Both the position numbers and the translations under genes were made by a program. Below the pieces are notes generated by a model. It was not told the DNA's origin. It made no database searches and worked only from the letters and a program-made list of their open reading frames with translations. 26,041 bases of DNA from contig CAJJYX010000023.1 in NCBI GenBank assembly GCA_905197435.1, positions 1 through 26,041 of the forward strand. The letters run 5' to 3'. Position 1 is the first letter of the stretch, and each line of letters begins with the position of its first letter. This DNA is from an uncultured Bacteroides sp. (GTDB lineage: Bacteria; Bacteroidota; Bacteroidia; Bacteroidales; Bacteroidaceae). This document shows positions 1-8,651 of the stretch, in pieces.

Positions 1-2196
1 GGCAGTCAGATTGATGCGTCCGTTGAGGAAGCCTAAATCCAAACCGAAGTCGAACTGTTCGGTTGTTTCCCATTTGAGTTGTGAGTTGGCCTTATTAGAA
101 ATATGGAAACCAGGGGTAAAGGAACTGTTCCATGGATATTTGTAGACATCATCGCTGGTTATCAGTTTAGCCATATAGTCAAAGTCGCCTACACGATTAT
201 TACCGGTCTGGCCGTAGCTGATACGTAATTTTCCGTTGGATAGCCAAGAGGCGTTTTCCGAAATAAAGGCTTCACGACCAAACGCCCATGCTACGGATCC
301 GGAAGGGAAATATCCCCAACGGTTGTTTTTCGGGAATTTGGAAGAACCGTCAGCACGCATGGAAGCAGTGATGTAGTATCTTGAGTCAAAATTGTAATTG
401 ATACGGCCAAAATAGGACATCATCTTGTTTTCTCCCTGATTGCTTTCGATTGTCTGGTTAGTTCCTTTGTCCAGGCCTGCCATTCCAAAAGATTCATTAC
501 TGATGTGTTCGGTTGCCACAGAATGGGCGTAGTCACTGTTCTTTTGTAAACTCAAACCTGCCAATGCGTTCATGCTGTGACGGTTCTTATTGAACTGATA
601 GGTCAAGGTGTTCTCGTTTAGATAGCTTCTGAATTCATATTGATACAATTTGGCATTGATGCCTTTACTTTGCGTATTGGAGGGATGGGAGTTTCCCGTA
701 CGGGTATTGGGACCGTTGAATTCTTCTTTCTTGAGGTCGCGGCTTGAATAGCCTGCCGAAACCTTGAACTTTAAGTTTTTAATGATTTCATACTCTGCAC
801 TGAGGTTTGCCTGCAATGTATTAGTGGTATTTTTCCGGTATTCGTTTTTTGCTGACAATACGGGATTAAAACGATAATCCTCCGCCATATCAATGTCTGT
901 GTCATAGATCTCCTCCATTAAATCGGCTCCTGAGGGTGATACGGGACGATATGCCCATACACTGTACATGAAGGCTGTAGACATGGATGAAGTATTGGTA
1001 GAGGGATTGGGACCGTTTTGCACTGTGCTGGCAAAGTTTGCGTTAGCGTCTACCTTCAGTCTTTTATTGAATTGTTGGCTCAAATTGACACGTGCCTGGT
1101 ATCTGCTCAGGTCTGAATTGATAATAACACCCTGCTGGTTGTTGTAAGAGACTGATGTGGAATATTTCAAATCTCCAGCATTGCCATTCAGGAGTACGTG
1201 GTGGTTGTGGCTTAAAGCGGTACGATAGATTTCTTTCTGCCAATCGTAGGATTTGAAATTACGGTAATCTTCCAATGTAAGCCCGTCTTTCAGATACATG
1301 TTGGTGAAATCTTCTGTACCCATGATTTCTTGTTGGAGCTTGACGAATTCATATCCATTCATCATTTCGGGGGTATTGTTTACCAAACCTACTGTGAAAC
1401 TTCCATTGTAGGAGATAGTCGGTTTGCCTGCTTTTCCCTTCTTCGTTGTGATGATGACCACACCATTGGCACCGCGCACACCGAATACTGCCGTTGCCGA
1501 AGCGTCCTTCAATACTGTAACGCTTTCTATTTCATTCGGGTCAATCTGCGACATGTCACGTTCCACCCCGTCCACCTGAATCAACGGGGCTGCATTTCCC
1601 CAAGTAGCAACACCACGCACATAAAGATCTGCAGCATCCGCACCCGGCTCGCCCGAATACTGAACGGAAGAAATACCAGTCACCTGACCGGAAAGAATAT
1701 TGGAGATAGATCCTGCAGGGGTCTTCAACAAATCATCTCCCTTCATAGAAGAAATAGCGCCCGTCACGGATACCTTCTTCTGCACACCGTAAGCTACAAC
1801 TTGAACCTCGCCCAGCATCTGGGCATCTTCCTCTAATACTATATTTAGACCAATACCTTTTTTAATTGGAACCACTTGTTCCTTATAACCTATAAAACTG
1901 ATTTGTAACTTACTCCCTATAGGGACATCTAGCATAAACTTACCATCCAAATCGGTAATTACTCCGGTAGCAGAACCTATCACCATTACATTTGCGCCGA
2001 TAATCGGCTCGCCATTGGCATCCTTCACCGTACCTGTCACTGTCACGGTGTTCTGCTGAACAACGTCCGGAAGAGCCTTTTCCTCACTGTACCCCTTCAA
2101 AGGCACCGACAAGAACAAAAGAAGCAAGACCACTGCAAAAAGCAACCGACCTTTCATTCTGCACTTGCTCTCTTTGGAAGTTTTCTGTTTTTCCAT
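1..2196 (-). CDS. SusC/RagA-type TonB-dependent outer-membrane receptor, N-terminal 732 codons (3' end outside window)
   Basis: Outer-membrane TonB-dependent transporter that, with a SusD-like lipoprotein, imports oligosaccharides. The reading frame is open from the ATG at 2196 to the window edge. Visible in order: a basic N-terminus and hydrophobic signal segment (around residues 14-37), a carboxypeptidase-regulatory-like domain (TVTGTVKDANGEPIIGANV, DLDGKF), and a plug domain with LYVRGVATWG, PLIQVDGVERD and the hallmark VLKDASATAVFGVRGANGV. The beginning of the beta-barrel follows (SYNGSF, many aromatic strands). Family members are about 1000 residues, so roughly 270 are missing. A second ATG at residue 14 (2157) could be the real start; the first has the longer but still plausible signal sequence. 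The gene lies 230 bp downstream of a same-strand hybrid two-component regulator and has its own promoter-like boxes, so it is probably the regulator's target. The partner SusD should lie left of the window. Confidence 0.95.
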   Translation of the reverse strand, partial: MEKQKTSKESKCRMKGRLLFAVVLLLLFLSVPLKGYSEEKALPDVVQQNTVTVTGTVKDANGEPIIGANVMVIGSATGVITDLDGKFMLDVPIGSKLQISFIGYKEQVVPIKKGIGLNIVLEEDAQMLGEVQVVAYGVQKKVSVTGAISSMKGDDLLKTPAGSISNILSGQVTGISSVQYSGEPGADAADLYVRGVATWGNAAPLIQVDGVERDMSQIDPNEIESVTVLKDASATAVFGVRGANGVVIITTKKGKAGKPTISYNGSFTVGLVNNTPEMMNGYEFVKLQQEIMGTEDFTNMYLKDGLTLEDYRNFKSYDWQKEIYRTALSHNHHVLLNGNAGDLKYSTSVSYNNQQGVIINSDLSRYQARVNLSQQFNKRLKVDANANFASTVQNGPNPSTNTSSMSTAFMYSVWAYRPVSPSGADLMEEIYDTDIDMAEDYRFNPVLSAKNEYRKNTTNTLQANLSAEYEIIKNLKFKVSAGYSSRDLKKEEFNGPNTRTGNSHPSNTQSKGINAKLYQYEFRSYLNENTLTYQFNKNRHSMNALAGLSLQKNSDYAHSVATEHISNESFGMAGLDKGTNQTIESNQGENKMMSYFGRINYNFDSRYYITASMRADGSSKFPKNNRWGYFPSGSVAWAFGREAFISENASWLSNGKLRISYGQTGNNRVGDFDYMAKLITSDDVYKYPWNSSFTPGFHISNKANSQLKWETTEQFDFGLDLGFLNGRINLTA

Positions 2197-2257
2197 TAGC
2201 AAAAATTTAAGATTAAACATTTAATTTCTTATATTATCACTTTTTGTGATTCGAGGG

Positions 2258-2287
2258 CAAAAGTAGAATAATGAGAGGTGGGACAAG
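2258..2287 (-). promoter_or_regulatory. Bacteroides-type promoter for the left susC gene
   Basis: Read on the minus strand, TACTTTTG (2265-2258) matches the Bacteroidota -7 consensus TAnnTTTG exactly. A CTTG (2287-2284) sits 18 nt upstream as the -33 box. This gives a leader of roughly 55 nt before the ATG at 2196. The match and position are seen in sequence; activity is inferred. Confidence 0.6.
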
Positions 2288-2301
2288 TCTAAAATAGGTT
2301 T

Positions 2302-2355
2302 TAAAAGGTAGAATTATGGTTCACAAACACTAATGACGCATAATTCTACCTTTTA
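2302..2355. repeat. Perfect 17-bp inverted repeat with 20-nt spacer, candidate operator
   Basis: TAAAAGGTAGAATTATG at 2302-2318 is exactly reverse-complemented by CATAATTCTACCTTTTA at 2339-2355, with 20 nt between. It lies between the stop of the hybrid two-component regulator (2427) and the -33 box of susC (2284-2287), ending about 15 nt upstream of that box. Neither side is followed by a T-run, so a rho-independent terminator is less likely than an operator. As RNA it could also form a stem at the end of the regulator message. Confidence 0.6.
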
Positions 2356-2426
2356 CGGCATACTCAAGCATATACAGATAACCTGCCACTATCAACGAGT
2401 AGAAAGCAGTAAGTTTTAAAAGACTT

Positions 2427-5400
2427 CTATTGTTTTTGAATAAACCGTTCCATATACTCCGACGGTAACATGCCAAATTCTTTTTTGAAGCAGGCACTGA
2501 AATATTTAGGATCGTTATAGCCAACAAGATAAGCCAACTCCGAGATACGGATTGTACTGTCCTTCTCTTCCATGATACTACAAGCTGCTTTCAAACGGAT
2601 GTTGCGAATAAAAGCCGACGTATTCAGTCCGGTAAGTGACTTCAGCTTTTTGTAAAGGGTGGACTTGCTGGTTCCCATCTCTTCTACAAATTGAGTTTGG
2701 TCGAACTCACAATCCTCCAAATGCCGATTCACACACTCGATGGCACGCTGGATGAACTGTTCGTCCAGACTGGTGTAGTTCAGATCCTTTGCTTCAAAGA
2801 CCAACTGGTTCTTGAAGTCCTTTGCCGTACGTTCCTTCGACTTCAGCAGGTTGCGGATACGGGCATGCAGTACAGCCAGGTTGAAGGGCTTGCTAATAAA
2901 AGCGTCCGCTCCACCCTCATAGGCTTCGGCACGGTCTTCTTCCTTGTTTTTGGCCGTAAGCAGAATGACGGGAATATGGCTGATTTCCAAATTGTTCTTC
3001 ACATGTTTGCAGAGCTCGATGCCATCCATCACCGGCATCATCACATCGGTTACAATCAGACCCACGTCCTCATTCTCCATAATCGTGACTGCCTCCTTAC
3101 CATTTCCGGCAGTCAGCACATTATAGTCCCGCCGCAACAGACGTGTCATCAGCTCGAGCAATTCCTCATTATCCTCCACCACCAAAATGGTATGGGCTTT
3201 GGTGGCAGCGGTCTGAGCATTGTTCACGGCTGCACCGGTCAACACTTCCTCTTCATAAGTCACGATATTCTGCACCGGCAGCGCCTCTTCTTCATCAATC
3301 TGTCCCTCACTGAAATAGGAACGGTCGATGGGCAGGGTCACGATGAATTCAGCTCCCTTATTTTCATCGCTCTCCACACGGATATCCCCTCCGTGCAGTT
3401 CTACCAAATCTTTGGTCAGAGAAAGTCCGATACCCGTCCCGATAGTATTGTATTTGCGATAGTCCCCCTCATAGAAACGTCTGAACAATATCTTTTGCTT
3501 TTCCTTCGATATGCCACTTCCATTGTCCTTGACACACAACTGCACCAGGTCCCTGTTCCCTGATGCATAAGAAAGAGTCACCTGGATATAGCCACCCTCC
3601 TTGTCGTATTTGGCGGCATTGGACAGCAGATTATACAGAATCTTGTCAATCTTGTCCGTATCGAAATAACCCACAATCGACTCCGGGTCACAGATCACGG
3701 AGAAGTGAATCTTTCTCCTCTTAACCAGCGGTTTGAAAGATTCCGCCTCATTCTTCACAAAAGCCGCCAAGTCACCAAGAGAGACCCGTAGTTTCAGATT
3801 ACCCGTCTCTGCCTTGCGAAACTCAAGAATCTGTTGAAGCAGGCGAATCAGGCGACGGATATTGCCGGACATCACCGCATAAAGGTCATCATGGCCGAGT
3901 GCTCGCATCTTCAGTTCGTCCACAGTGGCCGAAATAATGGTAAGCGGAGTCAACAGCTCATGCGTGATATTGGTGAAGAACTGCAGTTTGGCATGATTCA
4001 ATTCTTCGGCTTTCGACTTCTCCATTTCATGCAAGTGCAGTTCATTGCGCAGCCTCATCCGGTTTCTTGCGGTCCGGAATAAGAAAAAGGCCACAGCAAC
4101 TGCCATACATATATAAATAAGGTAAGCCCACCAAGTTCCCCAGAAAGGAGGCAGCACCACCACTTCCAGTTCGCGTATCTCCCCACTCCAGATTCCATTT
4201 TCATTGGACGCCTTCAGTCGGAATGTATAGGTAGCACTCTTCAGGTTGTTGTAATAGGCAAAGCGGCGATTGGCATCAGTATACTGCCAATCCTTATCGA
4301 ACCCCACAAGCTGATAGGCATAACGATTCAGTTCAGGGTTTCTGAAAGTAAGGGCTGCAAACTCAATGCTGAAATTGTTGTATTTGTAAGGCAACTCTAT
4401 CTTCCGTGTAAACAAAGGGATAACGGGCGATATACGATTGCGGACACACGAATCAAGCGTTGCAAACGAGCGGTTGAATATCTTGATGTCCGTCACCCAG
4501 AAAGGCACCTCTTTTTTGCTCTCCTCCAGCGTAGAAGGCAAAAAACTGTTATACCCCTTATTTCCTCCGAAAAACAATTTCCCGTCGCGGCTACACGAGG
4601 AATGAGCTATGAAGAAATTATCCTGAAGCCCGTCGGCAGTAGTGTAGACACAGACGGCAGGCAGTGTCCCATCCTCCGGAACATGGAGCCGAACCAAGCC
4701 GGCATTGGTTCCCAGCCACAGATTGCCCTGACGGTCTTCTTCAATGGAAGACACCATATCGCCCGGTATGCTGTATGGACGGTTCTTTCCGGAAAAAGTT
4801 CCTTTTCTCCGATCATACAGATACAGTCCTCCCCCTTCCGTTCCGACCCACAGCCTGCCCGTGCTGTCCAGGAACAGACATAATGCCGAATTCACTGCCA
4901 GCCTCCGATTGTGATGACTATAATTATGGAATTTCAGGGTTTCCGGACGCGAGATGTCTCCGCAGACATGCACAATTCCACAGTTTCCTGTGGCTACCCA
5001 CATACTTCCGTCAGCATCTTCCACAATATCCCTCACATGATACCAGCTTACCGTAGTTCCATCTTCAAAAGGCAATGTGTTGAATCTATGGAAACCGCCA
5101 TCGTCCAGACTTACGCCCATACTGCCGCGGCATCCTGCCCAAAGATTCCCACGATTGTCCTCATAGAGGGCTGAAACGCAACTGGAATAAAGATAGGGAG
5201 TATTCAGCTCTGTCAGCACTTTCACTTTCTCTCCTTTCTTATAAATCATGATGCCACCATCGTAGGTTCCAAACCACAATTCACCATTCTTGCGCTGAAT
5301 AATATCATTAATGGTGGGAACGCGGGAAATATCCGAGAATTCGGGTATGCGGGAGAAAAAGGAGAGTTTCTCCGTAAGATAATCCTTACGTGCCAATCCG

Positions 5401-6587
5401 TAGCTTCCGATACCAAGCCAGAGATTCTTCTCCGAATCGGCAAAAAGGGCACGTACGGCAGTGGTAGGTACGTCTTCTTCGGCCAAATCCAGTGAGTGCG
5501 ATGCAAAAGGAGACGTTTTGGTGTTCACTGTCAGCACGCCGCCGCCAATGGAGCCAAGCCAGATATTGCCAAAATGGTCGCATAGCAGAGAGTTTATCTC
5601 GTCGCAAGGTATACTATACATAGAACAACTGGACTTGTAGTTAAGAAAATGTCCGGGATTCTCTAAATCCATGACACTCAGACCCGAACGAGTGCCCACC
5701 CACAACGTATGCGTATGCCTATCTTCCACAATGTCATACACTATATCATCTGACAAACTGAAGTCATCACCTGCCCGATGTGAATATTCCACATAAGACA
5801 CTTTCTCCATATCTTTGGGATTCTTCAACAGGAAGAGACCGCAATTCCATCCTCCTATCCAGATATTCTTGTCGGAGTCCTGATAAATAACGTGTGCCGA
5901 GTTGTGCACATTTACCTTAGGATAAGCAAAGAACTTGTCTGCAACCGGCGAATAACGAAAAAGGCCGCCATCCCAAGAACCTATCCATACATCGCCGTCA
6001 GCATCTTCATACAAAGACTTGACGGAGGTACGTGAAAGTACTTGTCCCGTCTGCCTTGCATCATAAACCCGAATAGAATCCTCTTCAGGCACATAACGGC
6101 ACAGACCATAATCCGTGCCAATCCACACCTTCTTGTCACGTGTCACCAATAGGCACGAAACCACATTGCTCGGAATGTCGGGAACCACGTATTTCCGTAT
6201 CGTTCCGGTATTCTTATCAAGCACATTCAGCCCCTCCTGCGTTCCAATCCACAAATAACCTTCCGTATCGTCTACCAGACAATAAACATTGTTGTTGGTA
6301 AGCAACCCCGGAGCATACAAGTTAGACTTGTATACCGTAACTTGATAACCATCATATTTACAAAGCCCATAACGTGTGGCCAACCAGATGAACCCTTCCC
6401 TATCTTGATAGACCTTCTGAACTTCATCCGTAGGTAATCCATCAAAGGTAGAAATTTGCTTGAACCGCAAGGACGAAATCAAATCCATATTTGTTGCCGC
6501 CCGGAATGAAGCAGGGAACGAACATAACAAAATGAGTAAAATGCAGCCTTTATAAAAGAAAGAACAAAGACTTACTATATTTTTCAT
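2427..6587 (-). CDS. Hybrid two-component system sensor/regulator (HTCS), reg-prop periplasmic sensor with histidine kinase, receiver and AraC domains
   Basis: One-protein signalling system that senses a glycan fragment in the periplasm and activates uptake genes. Order of parts in 1386 residues: a signal/membrane segment (about 8-30); two reg-prop beta-propellers (about 40-730) with repeats such as GFIWLATRYGLCKYDG and GDVWIGSWDGGLFRY; a Y_Y_Y domain (about 745-810); a membrane helix at about 817-836 (WWAYLIYICMAVAVAFFLF); HisKA with phospho-accepting H876 in FFTNITHELLTPL; an HATPase with N box LLSNAAKY and G boxes DNGSGIS and GTGIGLSL; a receiver with D1181 in IVTDVMMPVMDG and the SKPF lysine; and a C-terminal AraC HTH (GTSKSTLYKKLKSLTG ... 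YFSACFKKEFGMLPSEYM). All key residues are present, so it looks functional. It lies between uxuA (88 bp upstream) and a SusC gene (downstream), its most likely target. The ligand cannot be read from the sequence. Confidence 0.97.
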   Translation of the reverse strand: MKNIVSLCSFFYKGCILLILLCSFPASFRAATNMDLISSLRFKQISTFDGLPTDEVQKVYQDREGFIWLATRYGLCKYDGYQVTVYKSNLYAPGLLTNNNVYCLVDDTEGYLWIGTQEGLNVLDKNTGTIRKYVVPDIPSNVVSCLLVTRDKKVWIGTDYGLCRYVPEEDSIRVYDARQTGQVLSRTSVKSLYEDADGDVWIGSWDGGLFRYSPVADKFFAYPKVNVHNSAHVIYQDSDKNIWIGGWNCGLFLLKNPKDMEKVSYVEYSHRAGDDFSLSDDIVYDIVEDRHTHTLWVGTRSGLSVMDLENPGHFLNYKSSCSMYSIPCDEINSLLCDHFGNIWLGSIGGGVLTVNTKTSPFASHSLDLAEEDVPTTAVRALFADSEKNLWLGIGSYGLARKDYLTEKLSFFSRIPEFSDISRVPTINDIIQRKNGELWFGTYDGGIMIYKKGEKVKVLTELNTPYLYSSCVSALYEDNRGNLWAGCRGSMGVSLDDGGFHRFNTLPFEDGTTVSWYHVRDIVEDADGSMWVATGNCGIVHVCGDISRPETLKFHNYSHHNRRLAVNSALCLFLDSTGRLWVGTEGGGLYLYDRRKGTFSGKNRPYSIPGDMVSSIEEDRQGNLWLGTNAGLVRLHVPEDGTLPAVCVYTTADGLQDNFFIAHSSCSRDGKLFFGGNKGYNSFLPSTLEESKKEVPFWVTDIKIFNRSFATLDSCVRNRISPVIPLFTRKIELPYKYNNFSIEFAALTFRNPELNRYAYQLVGFDKDWQYTDANRRFAYYNNLKSATYTFRLKASNENGIWSGEIRELEVVVLPPFWGTWWAYLIYICMAVAVAFFLFRTARNRMRLRNELHLHEMEKSKAEELNHAKLQFFTNITHELLTPLTIISATVDELKMRALGHDDLYAVMSGNIRRLIRLLQQILEFRKAETGNLKLRVSLGDLAAFVKNEAESFKPLVKRRKIHFSVICDPESIVGYFDTDKIDKILYNLLSNAAKYDKEGGYIQVTLSYASGNRDLVQLCVKDNGSGISKEKQKILFRRFYEGDYRKYNTIGTGIGLSLTKDLVELHGGDIRVESDENKGAEFIVTLPIDRSYFSEGQIDEEEALPVQNIVTYEEEVLTGAAVNNAQTAATKAHTILVVEDNEELLELMTRLLRRDYNVLTAGNGKEAVTIMENEDVGLIVTDVMMPVMDGIELCKHVKNNLEISHIPVILLTAKNKEEDRAEAYEGGADAFISKPFNLAVLHARIRNLLKSKERTAKDFKNQLVFEAKDLNYTSLDEQFIQRAIECVNRHLEDCEFDQTQFVEEMGTSKSTLYKKLKSLTGLNTSAFIRNIRLKAACSIMEEKDSTIRISELAYLVGYNDPKYFSACFKKEFGMLPSEYMERFIQKQ

Positions 6588-6612
6588 ATATCAGATATAT
6601 TAGGAATTATGA

Positions 6613-6620
6613 CAAATATA
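6613..6620 (-). promoter_or_regulatory. -7 box upstream of the hybrid two-component regulator
   Basis: TATATTTG on the minus strand (6620-6613) fits TAnnTTTG and lies 25 nt before the ATG at 6587. No clear TTTG -33 box is seen at the expected distance. It suggests the regulator can be transcribed separately from uxuA. Confidence 0.4.
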
Positions 6621-6675
6621 GCGAGTTGCACTTTCTTTAAGGGAGAATTATACTCCTTTCTTGTCTGCAAATACG

Positions 6676-7860
6676 TCAATCTGCAGACTTTCCGTACAAT
6701 TCGTCATCTACCACAGCCATCATTCCCTCCACTTGTGCCAATGCCAGCAGACGCCCATGGAAAGAATAGCCCGCGTTATACCCTTTGTCCTCATCGCCCA
6801 GCATCATGCGGCCGTGATCCACACGCATCGGCAATCCCGGGTTCTCCTTCTCAAAGATACGGATCAAATCAATGAGGTGTCCCCTTCCTTCCAGATGGGA
6901 GCTTTCGATAAAGTTACCGCCCGGCATAGCCTTCGTGCTGCGCAGATGCACAAAGTGGGTACGCTTGGCAAACTTCCTCGCCAGTTCACGGGTATCATTC
7001 TGCTCGCCGGCACTCAATGAACCGGCACAAAAGGTCAGGCCGTTATGAGGATTGTCCACCGCATTCAGGAACCAGGCAATATCCGCCTCGTCTGTCACAA
7101 TGCGCGGCAACCCCAATACCTGGAAAGGAGGGTCGTCGGGATGTACGCACATGTTCACCCCATACTCCTCGCATACCGGCATGATGGCAGACAGGAAATA
7201 ACGCATGTTCTCGCGCAGGGCCTCCCGATCTATTCCCTTGTATAGTGCCAGCAGACGTTTGAATATGGCTACCGGATTCTTGTCGCCTTCCTTAATATTG
7301 CCGTTTACGAAGCCTTGTGTCTTTACGATAATCGTATCCACCAGTTCCGCCTTTTCCGCTTCCGTTATCACTTTGTCCAGTTCCGCAACCTTGTCCAGCT
7401 CTTCCGAAGAATAATCGGCTTCCGCATTCTCCCGTTCCAATATCTTCAGATCGAAGTAGGCAAAACGGATTCTGTCGAAATAAAGGGAAGAAGTCCCGTC
7501 TTCCCAGGGATGCTGCAAATCCGTGCGAATCCAGTCAATCACCGGCATAAAGTTATAGCAGACGGTCCTGATGCCTGCTTTACCGAGATTGGCCAGACTT
7601 ATCTTATAGTTCTCTATCAGCCTGTCACGCTCAGTCCCCGCATATTTGATCGCTTCGCACACCGGCAAGCTTTCTACTACAGACCAACGCAACCCGAAAG
7701 ATTCGATGTAGCCCTTCAAGTCCTCAATAGCTTCCAAAGTCCATATTTCACCATTGGGAACATCATGCAAGGCGGTCACAACACCCTCCACTCCTATTTG
7801 TCGCAACATGGCAAGTGTTATCTTGTCCTTCTTGCCAAACCATCTCCAAGTCTTTTCCAT
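6676..7860 (-). CDS. uxuA: Mannonate dehydratase
   Basis: Cytosolic enzyme that dehydrates D-mannonate to 2-keto-3-deoxygluconate in hexuronate (glucuronate) breakdown. The protein is 394 residues, the usual UxuA length. It begins MEKTWRWFGKKDKITLAMLRQ, typical for the family. Family-type metal-site residues are visible: H240 in CVHPDDPP, C278 in LTFCAGSL, H305 in VHLRS and D348 in RVDHGRMM. I chose the ATG at 7860 because an AAAGGAAA ribosome-binding site lies 5 nt before it. An in-frame ATG 15 codons further upstream would place the start inside the -7 box region and add residues unlike the family. The 3' end is 88 bp before the hybrid two-component regulator on the same strand. No other uronate gene (uxaC, uxuB, kdgK) is in the window. 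Confidence 0.96.
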   Translation of the reverse strand: MEKTWRWFGKKDKITLAMLRQIGVEGVVTALHDVPNGEIWTLEAIEDLKGYIESFGLRWSVVESLPVCEAIKYAGTERDRLIENYKISLANLGKAGIRTVCYNFMPVIDWIRTDLQHPWEDGTSSLYFDRIRFAYFDLKILERENAEADYSSEELDKVAELDKVITEAEKAELVDTIIVKTQGFVNGNIKEGDKNPVAIFKRLLALYKGIDREALRENMRYFLSAIMPVCEEYGVNMCVHPDDPPFQVLGLPRIVTDEADIAWFLNAVDNPHNGLTFCAGSLSAGEQNDTRELARKFAKRTHFVHLRSTKAMPGGNFIESSHLEGRGHLIDLIRIFEKENPGLPMRVDHGRMMLGDEDKGYNAGYSFHGRLLALAQVEGMMAVVDDELYGKSAD

Positions 7861-7902
7861 TTTTCCTTTATTAAATACATAAAACACCTCTAAATTGAGG
7901 CA

Positions 7903-7910
7903 CAAATATA
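7903..7910 (-). promoter_or_regulatory. -7 box for uxuA, with adjoining palindrome
   Basis: TATATTTG on the minus strand (7910-7903) matches TAnnTTTG, about 43 nt before the uxuA ATG. Directly upstream, at 7915-7927, lies the perfect palindrome ATATTC-A-GAATAT, inside the -7/-33 spacer. No convincing -33 box is visible. The palindrome also touches the -33 box of the divergent plus-strand promoter. Confidence 0.45.
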
Positions 7911-7926
7911 ATTCATATTCAGAATA

Positions 7927-7960
7927 TTTGGAACTAATACAACTTTATTCCTTACCTTTA
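7927..7960 (+). promoter_or_regulatory. Candidate promoter for the 8003 gene
   Basis: TTTG at 7927-7930, 22 nt, then TACCTTTA at 7953-7960 (7 of 8 to TAnnTTTG in its fixed bases except the last). The start codon follows at 8003. It is divergent from the uxuA promoter, and the two overlap around the 7915-7927 palindrome. Confidence 0.4.
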
Positions 7961-8002
7961 CGGCCGTGTCCCATACCCTAACCATAGACAAACAAACAAT
8001 AT

Positions 8003-8443
8003 ATGGAAAATAAATTCGACTACCAGTCTGTGCCTTATGGCTTTACGCATTGCTTCAACAACCAGTGCGCCCATAAAGAAGAATGCCTGCACCATCTGGC
8101 TGCAGAGAATTGCACCTCGCAATATCCTACTTTAAACATTATCAATCCGAACTGCATCCCTGCCGATACCGCCGGCTGCCCTTATTTCCGGACATCCAAG
8201 AAATACCGGGTTGCATGGGGCATCCGGCATCTGCTGGACAATGTGCCCCACAAATGTGCAGCTCCAATGAGGAACCAGTTTATCGGATACTTCGGCAAAA
8301 CCACCTATTACCGCTTTTATCGCCAGGAACAAGGCTTGTTTCCAAAGGCACAAGCATATATTCACCAGGTTTTCAAGCAAAACGGGATTGCCGAAGAACC
8401 GAAATTCGAAAGATACAGCGAAGAATACAATTACAACGGCTGA
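8003..8443 (+). CDS. Small Cys-rich protein, DUF6078-like
   Basis: A 146-residue soluble protein starting MENKFDYQSVPYGFTHCFNN. It has no signal peptide or membrane helix. Cysteines and histidines are spaced like a possible metal site in the N-terminal half: HC...QCAHKEECLHH, ENCTSQYP, NPNCIPADTAGCPYF, and then PHKCAAP. The second half is basic and aromatic (FIGYFGKTTYYRFYRQEQGLFP) and could contact nucleic acid, but that is a guess. The overall pattern resembles the Bacteroides DUF6078 family, whose function is unknown to me. The gene stands alone, divergent from uxuA, just before the repeat-rich gap. It may be the left neighbour rather than a member of the repeat/AbiE/VirE module. Confidence 0.75.
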   Translation: MENKFDYQSVPYGFTHCFNNQCAHKEECLHHLAAENCTSQYPTLNIINPNCIPADTAGCPYFRTSKKYRVAWGIRHLLDNVPHKCAAPMRNQFIGYFGKTTYYRFYRQEQGLFPKAQAYIHQVFKQNGIAEEPKFERYSEEYNYNG

Positions 8444-8476
8444 AAATCCCCTCTGCAAAGTTTATTTCTGAAAAAC

Positions 8477-8580
8477 ATCTGTCACGCTATCACGCAAGGG
8501 GTATATTCCACTGATTATAAACGTATTAAATCGTGATAGATGCCCGTGATAGATAAAAGTTTTTACAACTATCTATCACG
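8477..8580. repeat. Cluster of CGTGATAGAT direct and inverted copies
   Basis: CGTGATAGAT occurs at 8532-8541 and again at 8545-8554 (13-bp period). Its reverse complement ATCTATCACG is at 8571-8580. Further left, ATCTGTCACG (8477-8486, one mismatch) and CTATCACG (8487-8494) are two more copies in the inverted orientation. The copies at 8545-8555 and 8570-8580 form an 11-bp perfect dyad with a 14-nt loop. The layout is like iterons or a multi-site operator. Confidence 0.75.
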
Positions 8581-8651
8581 CCCTCAAAAGCGATGGCAAA
8601 AGCGGTACCCGTCACTTGTCCCATTTGCCACAGAGCAATACTATATGCTTG

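Noticed and set aside
1330..1836. 168-residue plus-strand frame
   Set aside because: Antisense to the plug domain of the partial SusC gene at the left edge.
2691..3563. 290-residue plus-strand frame
   Set aside because: It lies entirely opposite the receiver and kinase domains of the hybrid two-component regulator, which has full family signatures.
7861..7905. Longer uxuA start at 7905
   Set aside because: That start would fall within the -7 box region and add 15 residues not typical of UxuA; the ATG at 7860 has a good ribosome-binding site.
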